Positions 34,392-41,618 of a DNA stretch of 52,527 nucleotides are shown in pieces. The DNA lies in assembly GCA_913020705.1 (NCBI GenBank), contig CAJWBY010000012.1, positions 1 through 52,527 of the forward strand. Direction: 5' to 3'. A program made the position numbers and the translations under genes. How positions within the stretch are numbered: position 1 is the stretch's first letter; the number at the start of each line of letters is the position of its first letter. Under the pieces are notes generated by a model, which was given only the letters and a program-made list of their open reading frames with translations, ran no database searches and had not been told where the DNA came from. The DNA comes from an uncultured Colwellia sp. GTDB taxonomy: Bacteria > Pseudomonadota > Gammaproteobacteria > Enterobacterales > Alteromonadaceae.

Positions 34392-34482
34392 CTTTAAAAT
34401 AGCGTTGTTTTATTTCGTGCAAAATTGATGTAAGTATTGTTATAATAATCTTAAGTTCATATCAGTAATCGAAGGAGGTTAC

Positions 34483-34641
34483 ATGTCAAAAGCAGCTAAA
34501 AACAAAAGTTACTTTAATGGTAAGCTACCTAAGTTTACTCAAAAAGAATTAGATCGTATTGCAGATGCGAAACCTTCAGCATTGCTATTAAAAGCGATGA
34601 AATATGTGCGAGATAACGAAAAGAGCCAACGCGCTGCTTAA
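34483..34641 (+). CDS. Small basic protein, possible antitoxin to the GNAT protein
   Basis: A 52-codon frame with a perfect GAAGGAGG five bases before the ATG. The protein is basic and helical (SKAAKNKSYFNGKLPKFTQK, ELDRIADAKPSALLLKAMKY). Its TAA shares one base with the ATG of the next gene (TAATG), a tight coupling typical of toxin-antitoxin pairs. It does not look like a ribbon-helix-helix antitoxin, so the role is uncertain. Confidence 0.6.
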   Translation: MSKAAKNKSYFNGKLPKFTQKELDRIADAKPSALLLKAMKYVRDNEKSQRAA

Positions 34642-35135
34642 TGTTAAACTTTGAAAGAGTTGTTGATAAAACAACAATATCTCGCCCAGCTCAAACTGCT
34701 CGTATCGTCAGACAATATAACCCTAGTGACGATAATCAACGTCAATATCTAACTTCCATTTTAAAGTCGGCTGCTAAAGGCCGTAATACTATTTACCAAG
34801 TCTTAAATGACGCAAATGATAATATAGGAATATTTTCTCTATCACTGGATAAGTTAAACGACAAGCCTTGTTTAGTTATTGAGTATTTGTTTGTAAAACC
34901 TGAGTTCAGAAGCATTGATTATAATGATTCAGGTGTAAAAGCTTCAGCGATTTTAATCGGTAAAATTCTTGAAATTGCGAAAACGATTCATGACCAAATT
35001 GAGCTTAATTATGTTGCACTGCAATTAGCTCATGACAAATTAATACCTACATATGAAGCCCTAGGTTTTGAGGCGCTTCGTGTTGGTAAGCAAAAGTCTT
35101 GGATGGGGATGCACTTAGATAGATTATCTGATTAA
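34641..35135 (+). CDS. GNAT-family N-acetyltransferase
   Basis: The 164-aa protein has a GNAT fold: NTIYQVLNDANDNIGIFSLS, LVIEYLFVKPEFRS (the beta-4 strand), GVKASAILIGKILEIAKTI (helix 3 with an altered acetyl-CoA loop) and YEALGFEAL near the end, which is the usual Y..lGF motif. Coupled with the 52-aa gene upstream, it could be a TacT-like acetylating toxin, or an accessory gene of the transposon. The substrate is unknown. Confidence 0.78.
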   Translation: MLNFERVVDKTTISRPAQTARIVRQYNPSDDNQRQYLTSILKSAAKGRNTIYQVLNDANDNIGIFSLSLDKLNDKPCLVIEYLFVKPEFRSIDYNDSGVKASAILIGKILEIAKTIHDQIELNYVALQLAHDKLIPTYEALGFEALRVGKQKSWMGMHLDRLSD

Positions 35136-35241
35136 TTATCCATTCTTGAACAAACCTATATAAATCAAAAGCTATTTTAATTAAGCTGAATGATTAGTAC
35201 TTTACCTTCATTGGTCACAACTTCCTTGCCTGTAATACCAC

Positions 35242-35322
35242 TTATTGGTTAATATCTGGTAATTGGTTTTTAATAACCATTTGTTCTTTAAAAGCTTTGT
35301 TAGCATTTGAGGTGTTAATCAT
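35242..35322 (-). CDS. Very short ORF, doubtful
   Basis: A 26-codon frame (MINTSNANKAFKEQMVIKNQ...) on the minus strand has GGAG eight bases before its ATG. It lies between the GNAT gene and the orphan Rhs tip. It is probably a leftover of a broken gene; no function can be given. Confidence 0.2.
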   Translation of the reverse strand: MINTSNANKAFKEQMVIKNQLPDINQ

Positions 35323-35339
35323 ACTGGTTCTCCGTTCAT

Positions 35340-36194
35340 ATGAACGGGCGGGTGTATGATTATAACCTTGGTCGTTTCTTGAGTGTTGATCCGTTTATTC
35401 AAGCGCCTGGGAACAGTCAATCGATTAACCCGTACAGTTACGGTATGAATAACCCCTTAGCAGGTACTGATCCTACTGGGTATTTATTCTTCTTGATTCC
35501 AGCAGTTATCGAAATAGGCGGTGGTGCTTTAGCTTTATATGGTTCGTGGGAAGCAGGTCAAACAGTTGGTAATGCCATAAATGATATATCAAGCGGCAAT
35601 AGAGCAACATCTGATGTATTAATGGGAGCTGGTAAGAGCTTAGCAGTTGATGCTGTAATGACAGCAACAGGGACTAAACTTGCTAAGTTAGCACCATCTT
35701 CTCTTACAAGTAAACTTGATAATGTTATTAGCGGTAAAGGCAATGGCGCTGATAATTCGATTAAAGGCAATGGGCCGGATATCGGTGCTGAAAGTAATAA
35801 AGCTAACATATCTCCTCAACAAAGAGGCAGAGATTCAGAAGATCGAGTCCTTAATGACATGGGGTTAGATAAAAATAAAAGAAAAGTTAGCTCACCAGAA
35901 GGAAATTCTATACATGACGCTGAAACAGATACACATTTTATCGATATAAAAGATACAAAATCTGTATCTGATACTAAGCAGATGAGAATTCAGAGGGATG
36001 CCGCTAAAGCTGAAGGAAAAGAGCATATGGTCGTTACGGGGAAAAATACAAAAGTATCGAAAAATATGCAAAGAAAATCTACAATCACTAGAAGATCAGA
36101 TCTTGGTCCCAAAAACTCTTCAAAAGGAGTTACTGGTACGGTAAGAGTTTCGGGAAGAATAGAAAGTAATAGGTTGAAAAAGCTAGACAAGTAA
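35340..36194 (+). CDS. Orphan Rhs C-terminal tip with REase-type toxin domain
   Basis: The 284-codon frame starts inside the Rhs core: NGRVYDYNLGRFLSVDPFIQ and NNPLAGTDPTGY are nearly the same as residues 2042-2088 of the large toxin; DNA identity begins at 35335. After DPTGY comes a hydrophobic segment and a toxin domain: RDSEDRVLNDMG, ETDTHFIDIKD (D..DIK) and TKQMRIQRDAAKAEGKEHMV followed by VTGKNTK, a PD-(D/E)XK pattern as in Tox-REase families. There is no ribosome site, so it is a displaced tip that probably becomes expressed only when recombined into a full-length Rhs gene. Confidence 0.8.
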   Translation: MNGRVYDYNLGRFLSVDPFIQAPGNSQSINPYSYGMNNPLAGTDPTGYLFFLIPAVIEIGGGALALYGSWEAGQTVGNAINDISSGNRATSDVLMGAGKSLAVDAVMTATGTKLAKLAPSSLTSKLDNVISGKGNGADNSIKGNGPDIGAESNKANISPQQRGRDSEDRVLNDMGLDKNKRKVSSPEGNSIHDAETDTHFIDIKDTKSVSDTKQMRIQRDAAKAEGKEHMVVTGKNTKVSKNMQRKSTITRRSDLGPKNSSKGVTGTVRVSGRIESNRLKKLDK

Positions 36195-36253
36195 ATGTTT
36201 GAACTCATTAAAATATAATAATTTATATGTATAAAAGTTACTTGGGACTTTAG

Positions 36254-36973
36254 ATGATTATTGAAATATTTGGAAAAGAAGATGTTATTAAAGATTGTTT
36301 GGGAACGCTAAATAGCCTCCCTAAAGGTTTTGTACCTGTTTATTTTAGTGAAAATGAAGGGGATTTTGATCGAGAAAATGATAATTGGGAAAACGAAGAA
36401 AAAAGGAATGCTTTTATTAGCAATAACTCTCTAGGATTTTTCTTACAATCTGAATTTTGTAAAATTGATGTAAGCTACTCAGGTAATGAGTCATCTATAT
36501 TCTTCGAAATAACCAAAAAGAAAGCTTTTGAGCAGGCAAAAGATGTACTTTGTATGTTTTCAAAATATGATATTGATTATGCTTACGCTTCTATGTGGGA
36601 AGAAAGGCTTTATAGAAATGGTTTAGTTAAGGATATAGGGCCTTCTACTATTGAAAATTGGGTTGGAAGGGATTACAAGCGTTATTTACCAGGGATATAT
36701 TGGGGGAACCTGATTTCCGTAAATATGTTTAAAGCTCTGAAGCTAGATTGCTCAACATTTATTAAAAAATCCTATAGTAGTTGTAAAGTAAATGAAAACT
36801 TCTATTTCTTTCAAATGTTTGAAAAGGCCACAGAGTGGCAAGATTTTGCACCTGAATTAGATGAGGTCTGTGAAAATACTTCGGGGGTATTTTCTAAGTG
36901 GAAAATTTGGGATGAAATCGACAAAATTGAAGATGAAAAAGAATACTTTGCAACTTGTTCAAAGTGGCCTTGA
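36254..36973 (+). CDS. Putative immunity protein for the orphan REase tip
   Basis: The 239-aa protein is acidic and aromatic (EDFDRENDNWENEEKRN-like, FFLQSEFCKIDVSYSG), contains YASMWEERLYRNGLVKDIGP and GIYWGNLISVNMFKAL, and has no signal peptide. The assignment is from position, 59 bases after the toxin tip, with its own GGGACTTTAG before the ATG. The pattern loosely recalls the Imm52 group, but I am not certain. Unlike the tip, it has a ribosome site and so may be expressed alone. Confidence 0.6.
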   Translation: MIIEIFGKEDVIKDCLGTLNSLPKGFVPVYFSENEGDFDRENDNWENEEKRNAFISNNSLGFFLQSEFCKIDVSYSGNESSIFFEITKKKAFEQAKDVLCMFSKYDIDYAYASMWEERLYRNGLVKDIGPSTIENWVGRDYKRYLPGIYWGNLISVNMFKALKLDCSTFIKKSYSSCKVNENFYFFQMFEKATEWQDFAPELDEVCENTSGVFSKWKIWDEIDKIEDEKEYFATCSKWP

Positions 36974-36994
36974 TATTAAAAGTTTATTATCAGT

Positions 36995-37139
36995 ATGAAA
37001 AAGGAACCCTTCATGTTTAAAAACCTACTCCTCGCCTTTGTTTTGTTATCAAGGCGGTGAGGTAGTTTTAGCGTTTAGCTTGGTTTGTTGCCAAAAAGAT
37101 AAAGCTGATCAAGAAAGAGCGGTATTAAATGTGATTTAA
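36995..37139 (+). pseudogene. Decayed small ORF carrying 42-bp repeat copy D
   Basis: It resembles copy A along its whole length (about 120 bases): ATGTTTAAAAA, GTTTTGTTATCAA, GGTAGTTTTAG, then the repeat. Two single-base losses relative to copy A break the frame. The last codons read CCQKDKADQERAVLNVI. It follows the second immunity candidate. Confidence 0.5.
37086..37127 (+). repeat. 42-bp repeat copy D
   Basis: TGTTGCCAAAAAGATAAAGC ... GCGGTATTA. It lies about 13.5 kb from copy A in the same orientation. Confidence 0.8.
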
Positions 37140-37192
37140 TAAGGATAGCCACCTCAAGATTTGAAGTGGATAATGCCAAAATAGGGAAATAT

Positions 37193-37300
37193 ATGATTCA
37201 GGCAGAATACCAACGCTTCTTACACACTTTATGGTCCAGTCCTTCATCTACAGGTGTTCATAAATTTGCAAATTTACCGAACGCAAAGGACCATTGGTAG
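37193..37300 (+). pseudogene. Short ORF, possible N-terminal gene fragment
   Basis: A 35-codon frame (MIQAEYQRFLHTLWSSPSST...) preceded by AGGGAAATAT. It stops in frame with TAG. It may be the start of a lost cargo gene after repeat D. A small hairpin (37149-37169) lies just upstream. Confidence 0.25.
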
Positions 37301-37832
37301 CAGATACTGTTCGATATACCTGATAAAGGGCAGCACAATATAAAGGTGATGATAAGTACAATAACAGGTTATCTTTGGGTATCGGTAATCGCTCTTTCAG
37401 TAAACAATCACTTATAAAATTGTTATAAGTAACATGTAGGGAAATATACCTGATTTACAAACTACCCTCTACAGTGTGTCCATTTGTTATGTAATCAATA
37501 AGCATTTCAAAAATGGGCCCAAAACCCCTAGTTTTATTATAACAAGCCCAGAAGTTTTGGGCCCAAATAAAGCGTCTATCTAGCTCATGTTTACTCATCG
37601 TACGCAACAGACGTGCCCGTAAGAATAAAGTTATTGAACTCTCAAGACTCTTCATTGACTGAAACTACAACAAGCCATTACGAATGCAGTCGACACCAAT
37701 AAACCAAATTATCAGTAAACAAAGGGTATACCATAGCTGTACTAACCCCCTAGGTACACTTTAGAACCTACCACCAACCAAACTTTACCAGTCCACATTA
37801 TTGACCCTAACTTTACCGCAGGAGATTTACCT
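37301..37832. other. Gap before the resolvase gene
   Basis: It contains the right 52-bp hairpin repeat and the C-rich TAACCCCCTA at 37743-37752. An open minus-strand frame over 37455-37655 overlaps the hairpin and has no supporting features. It probably includes the resolvase promoter and perhaps its recombination site, but no subsite repeats could be defined by eye. Confidence 0.4.
37514..37565. repeat. 52-bp hairpin repeat, right copy (inverted)
   Basis: TGGGCCCAAAA ... TTTTGGGCCCA. Its reverse complement matches 14912-14963 at 50 of 52 positions. The two copies face each other across 22.6 kb of cargo. Confidence 0.75.
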
Positions 37833-38495
37833 ATGGGATTTATCCGTGCCTATTTGCGCGTCAGTACTATTGAGCAAGACGTCTTACGTGCTAAAGCCGA
37901 AATCATAACGTTCACCAATAGTCATAACCAGCAAATATCAAACTATTACCTAGAACAATTCACTGGTACATCATTAGACCGACCTGAACTTAACCGTTTA
38001 CTGAATGATGTTACTGCTGGCGATATCATATTGATTGAATCGGTTGATCGTATAAGTCGCTTAAAGAATGACGATTGGTTAAAGCTAAAGAATATCATTG
38101 AAGCCAAGGGCGTTAGTGTTGTGGCATTAGACTTACCAACAAGTCACATTGCGTTAAAGGAGCAGGGCAGTGGTGATGACTTCGTTGCTGCTGTACTTAA
38201 AGCGGTGAATGGTATGTTGCTTGATATCCTGGCGGCAACTGCAAGAAAGGATTATGACTTACGCCGCAAACGAACACTTGAAGGTATCGCCAGGGCTAAA
38301 GCAGCTGACCCAACTAAGTACCAAGGTCGACGACGAAACCAAACGCTGTGGTTATCGATTAAAAAACTACTCAATACATCTCACACTTATACAGAAATCA
38401 GGTCAATCACTGGCGCTAGCCGTATGACAATCGCTGCTGTTGCCAAAGAACTCAAACAGGAGGACAACCATGATAAACAAACCGATGCACTATAA
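37833..38495 (+). CDS. Serine recombinase (resolvase/invertase family)
   Basis: The 220-aa protein has the resolvase catalytic domain: FIRAYLRVST with the nucleophile S11, GDIILIESVDRISRLKNDDW, and the long E helix (DILAATARKDYDLRRKRTLE). A C-terminal helix-turn-helix (HTYTEIRSITGASRMTIAAV) binds DNA. The likely role is dimer resolution or inversion in the replicon arm of the island. AGGAG precedes the ATG by about six bases. Its end overlaps the next gene by 26 bases. Confidence 0.9.
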   Translation: MGFIRAYLRVSTIEQDVLRAKAEIITFTNSHNQQISNYYLEQFTGTSLDRPELNRLLNDVTAGDIILIESVDRISRLKNDDWLKLKNIIEAKGVSVVALDLPTSHIALKEQGSGDDFVAAVLKAVNGMLLDILAATARKDYDLRRKRTLEGIARAKAADPTKYQGRRRNQTLWLSIKKLLNTSHTYTEIRSITGASRMTIAAVAKELKQEDNHDKQTDAL

Positions 38496-39087
38496 CAAAA
38501 TCATTGATTTCATTCACACTAACAACAAGCACTACAGTACTAAGGAGCTAAGAAAGTTATACCGAAAAGACATCAGTAGATTCATTGATTTACTCGATGA
38601 TGCAGTAAAAGTTGCTGGCGAAGTACCAGAGGTCGCCGTACCGTTTTATAAAGAAATATCCCAACTTAATAAATTAACCCAAACCAAGGAAGCTATTATG
38701 AATAACCGTAACCAAAGTAACCAAGAAAACAGCACACCGAAAACTGAACGTAAAACTATCCGCTTTATTATCGTTGAAAAAGTTGTCTCAACATATAACC
38801 GTATAAAGTCGTTCCTGTCTGGCAATATCGGCAAGGTGAAAGCCATTGGCGCGACAATAGTGACGGTAGCTATCGCGTATTTGGCTAGAGCACATTCAGG
38901 AATGTTTCTTGCCTTAGCAGCATTGAAGAGTAGTGGTGCAATCACCGGCGCACAATCACTTGGCATGACAATGCTGAGTAATGCGGTTGAGATTAAAGAC
39001 GCTGTTATCAAGAGCACTCTAAGCGCTGTTAGCTGGATTAAAGGTTTATTTACCAGTAATGATTCAACCGTAGCGAACGCAGCTTAA
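38470..39087 (+). CDS. Hypothetical protein with central hydrophobic segments
   Basis: The 205-aa protein has a basic N-terminal region (about 1-70, helical), a polar linker (NNRNQSNQENSTPKTE) and a C-terminal part with hydrophobic stretches (VKAIGATIVTVAIAYLARAH, GMFLALAALKSSGAI) that may enter the membrane. ATG 38470 has AGGAGG seven bases upstream, within the end of the resolvase gene. An in-frame ATG at 38440 is less supported. Family unknown. Confidence 0.6.
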   Translation: MINKPMHYNKIIDFIHTNNKHYSTKELRKLYRKDISRFIDLLDDAVKVAGEVPEVAVPFYKEISQLNKLTQTKEAIMNNRNQSNQENSTPKTERKTIRFIIVEKVVSTYNRIKSFLSGNIGKVKAIGATIVTVAIAYLARAHSGMFLALAALKSSGAITGAQSLGMTMLSNAVEIKDAVIKSTLSAVSWIKGLFTSNDSTVANAA

Positions 39088-39138
39088 TTAATGAACCTGA
39101 AGGCTAGGCCAGCTTTCAGGTATTTAAAAGGAATACTT

Positions 39139-39297
39139 ATGAAATTACTCGCATTTATTAGAACGATGCTCGATTGCGTCTCGCCTAAAGTGATTGGTGT
39201 AGCCGAAATGGTCGCTCAAGTTGCTAGTGTGTTTGCCAGTATCAGTTGGTTAATCACACAAGCGCTTAGTTACTTAAAACTAAAACTGGATGAATAG
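39139..39297 (+). CDS. Small membrane protein (52 aa)
   Basis: MKLLAFIRTMLDCVSPKVIG then VAEMVAQVASVFASISWLIT: one or two hydrophobic segments and a charged tail (KLKLDE). ATG 39139 has AAAGGAA seven bases upstream. It lies 51 bases after the preceding gene and 10 before the RadC-like gene, in the same operon. Function unknown. Confidence 0.55.
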   Translation: MKLLAFIRTMLDCVSPKVIGVAEMVAQVASVFASISWLITQALSYLKLKLDE

Positions 39298-39307
39298 GAG
39301 AAGGGTC

Positions 39308-39766
39308 ATGAAGTACGTAACGACTGAACCGTTAACGGCTGAGCAAGTACTAGAAAAGGCGATTGAACTGATTGACGCTAAATATACAGTTGGTGCCAAG
39401 TTCACTTGCTCGCAAACAACGAAAGATTATTTGAAATGTAAGCTCGGCGTATATGAAAAAGAAGTGTTCGCAGTGCTGTTCATGGACAGTCAACATGGGC
39501 TAATCGAATACAAAGAAATGTTCTTTGGCACCATCAATGCTGCTGCCGTTTATCCACGGGAAATCGTTAAGTTAGCATTAACGTTAAACGCTGCTGCTGT
39601 CGTATTGGCACATAATCATCCTTCTGGCTTAAGTGAGGCTTCACTTGCTGACAAACAAATAACTGAACGCATTAAAAAGGCACTGGCGCTGATTGATATC
39701 AACGTTCTAGATCACATCATCATTGCCAAAGAGCCATTGTCGTTCGCTGAAACGGGCCTACTGTAA
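39308..39766 (+). CDS. RadC-like JAB/MPN-domain protein
   Basis: The 152-aa protein is a short RadC family member: LGVYEKEVFAVLFMDSQHGL, INAAAVYPREIVKLALTLNA and the metal-binding LAHNHPSG ... D motif (H102, H104, S106, D at about 115). Such truncated RadC proteins are frequent in mobile elements and are thought to act on DNA or proteins of unknown kind; full RadC was not shown to be a repair enzyme. ATG 39308 has GGAGAAGGG upstream and the TGA of the membrane gene lies 11 bases before it. Confidence 0.88.
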   Translation: MKYVTTEPLTAEQVLEKAIELIDAKYTVGAKFTCSQTTKDYLKCKLGVYEKEVFAVLFMDSQHGLIEYKEMFFGTINAAAVYPREIVKLALTLNAAAVVLAHNHPSGLSEASLADKQITERIKKALALIDINVLDHIIIAKEPLSFAETGLL

Positions 39767-39804
39767 ACCACATCTAAAACCATAACTACACATTAGGAAT
39801 CAAC

Positions 39805-40221
39805 ATGAAACTGACCTTTAATAAGAGCCAGGGCTTTACTGTGCCGGAACAGTTAACCGCCATACTGAATGGTGAACTAACTAATATCGATAATGCTGAA
39901 CCAGGTATTAATGGTATTACCTTTAACTTTCAAGACGATGATTACTCGGCTGAGCTTGGTGGCTTTCATCCGGTCGAAGTGCGCGTTGTTAATAGTGAAA
40001 ACCTGTGGACCTTCGAATACATCACTGACTTTAGTTATCAAGGTGCATACCCTGAGCTGGTGAAAGATATCGACGTGTGTTTTCTTACTGGGCAGATTTA
40101 CACTTTGTACAGTGGTTGTTTGCAGGGGAGTAGTGCGCGCGAGTTAATTGAGTTGTTCTTATCGAATTTCCTCAGTTACTTCGAAATGGATATCTTTACT
40201 GTCAGCGTTAGCTTTGATTGA
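39805..40221 (+). CDS. DUF2787-family protein
   Basis: The 138-aa protein matches the DUF2787 pattern as I know it: ITFNFQDDDYSAELGGFHPV followed by EVR, WTFEYITDFSYQG, PELVKDIDVCF, and SARELIELFLSNFLSYFEMD. This family occurs with RadC-like genes in integrative and plasmid elements of Vibrio and Shewanella relatives; the function is unknown. It starts 38 bases after the RadC-like gene (TTAGGAATCAAC before the ATG) and closes the operon. Confidence 0.8.
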   Translation: MKLTFNKSQGFTVPEQLTAILNGELTNIDNAEPGINGITFNFQDDDYSAELGGFHPVEVRVVNSENLWTFEYITDFSYQGAYPELVKDIDVCFLTGQIYTLYSGCLQGSSARELIELFLSNFLSYFEMDIFTVSVSFD

Positions 40222-40229
40222 TGTTATTA

Positions 40230-40263
40230 AGCTCACCTGTGCGGTAAAACTCTCAGGTGAGTT
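40230..40263 (+). terminator. Terminator hairpin after the DUF2787 gene
   Basis: CTCACCTG (40232-40239) and CAGGTGAG (40254-40261) form a perfect 8-bp stem with a 14-base loop, 11 bases after the stop codon. A T-rich tail is only partial. The next 257 bases hold no visible gene. Confidence 0.5.
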
Positions 40264-40520
40264 AATGTTAACTTGGTGCGCAGTGCTGACGTTAGCTAAA
40301 AGTTATTTGTTATATTTTTTCTAATGTATAAGTTCTAATAGTATGAAACAAAGCAAACTATTCTCTTTATGTTTTCATTATACTAATGGTTTGATTCTTA
40401 GCGTTATTATCTATATTCTATTTACTCAAACACCATGAGAAAACGAAAAATTTAATGTTTCAACAAGAGGTTGTGCTTTGCAATAAGCTGTTATATGCCA
40501 ATCAAATTTAAGGAGCAATT

Positions 40521-41330
40521 GTGATACCCAAAAAGTTCGATAAAGATGATATCTTCAAATACGGCAGCTTGTCTGATTTATCACGTACATTAGCTGATAC
40601 GACGCTAGGCTTTTCAAAACTATCTGATTACAACGATCCATTTGAAAGTGAGTTTTCTACGTTTTTACATATGGAAGATACAGAGATGCGTTCAAACTTC
40701 ATGGCACCTGATGTTACGAAAAATCATGAACCAAGTGCTTGGGGTTCTTATAAACGGATGAAAGACTGGATAATAAGCTACTTTAGCTCTCAAAGAGTAA
40801 CTTGCTTTAGTCGTTCTCCAGTTGAGCCTCTTATGTGGGCGCATTATGCAGACAAGCACAAAGGTGTATGTTATTGCTTTGATAAGACAGTATTTGATGA
40901 ACACTATACTTCTGGTGAAGTCGTATATTCTTCAAATTTACCTAAATTGCATTTGGAGTTTGGAATAACTAAAACTAACGAAGTAGAACGTTATCTAGAA
41001 AATATAATTCTCACAAAGTCCCAAGCTTGGGCTTATGAAGAAGAATTCCGTTTTTATATTCCAAGTAACGAGCCTGTACATAAATTTAATCCTGCAGCTT
41101 TAAAGTTTGTCATTTTGGGAATGCGTAGTTCTGAAAAAGTTAGCGAAGCTCACTTAATCGTCCATAGGTTTAATCAGCAGAATAATACTGATGTTAGTGT
41201 ACTTCACGCTAATATGTCATCAGATCGTTTTGAAATGGAAATTAATGATAATGTGACTATCCACTCTGTTATCCACTGTCCGAAACCAAAGAAAAGAGAT
41301 GACTTTGATTTTTGGTCAACAGGCATATAA
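40521..41330 (+). CDS. DUF2971-family protein
   Basis: The 269-aa protein has the DUF2971 features: KYGSLSDLSRTLADTTLGFS, KLSDYNDPFE, VTCFSRSPVEPLMWAHYADK with the conserved CFS...MW.HY..H.G.C motif, and SQAWAYEEEFRF. The biochemical role is unknown; members are common cargo in islands and defence regions. GTG at 40521 is the start, with AAGGAGC six bases upstream. It stands alone with empty sequence on both sides. Confidence 0.85.
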   Translation: MIPKKFDKDDIFKYGSLSDLSRTLADTTLGFSKLSDYNDPFESEFSTFLHMEDTEMRSNFMAPDVTKNHEPSAWGSYKRMKDWIISYFSSQRVTCFSRSPVEPLMWAHYADKHKGVCYCFDKTVFDEHYTSGEVVYSSNLPKLHLEFGITKTNEVERYLENIILTKSQAWAYEEEFRFYIPSNEPVHKFNPAALKFVILGMRSSEKVSEAHLIVHRFNQQNNTDVSVLHANMSSDRFEMEINDNVTIHSVIHCPKPKKRDDFDFWSTGI

Positions 41331-41618
41331 CACATATGAGCCTATTTCTCGTTAATACAAAATATAATTCGAATCAATATTACAGGTTAATTGCTAATGT
41401 CTCGAATGTCGCATTTATTGACGATAGCGTAACGCTAACAAAATGAAAAAAATGTGCGCATTCCTGATCTTAATTATAAAGAGTTTTGAGATACATTTTC
41501 TCATGTTAAAAAGTTTCTTTTGGATAAACTCCACATATACAATTAAAAATGATACTTTGTCGTTATTCGATATGGGAAAAATAATACCTCATGTTTTCTT
41601 AAAGTTATAATCATTATT
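41331..41618. other. Intergenic, nothing recognised
   Basis: AT-rich sequence between the DUF2971 and TPR genes. No gene, hairpin with T-run or repeat was seen. Confidence 0.4.

Noticed and set aside
37455..37655. Minus-strand open frame across the right 52-bp hairpin
   Set aside because: It has no ribosome site and its middle is the hairpin itself; the matching left hairpin lies outside any gene, so the conservation is at DNA level.
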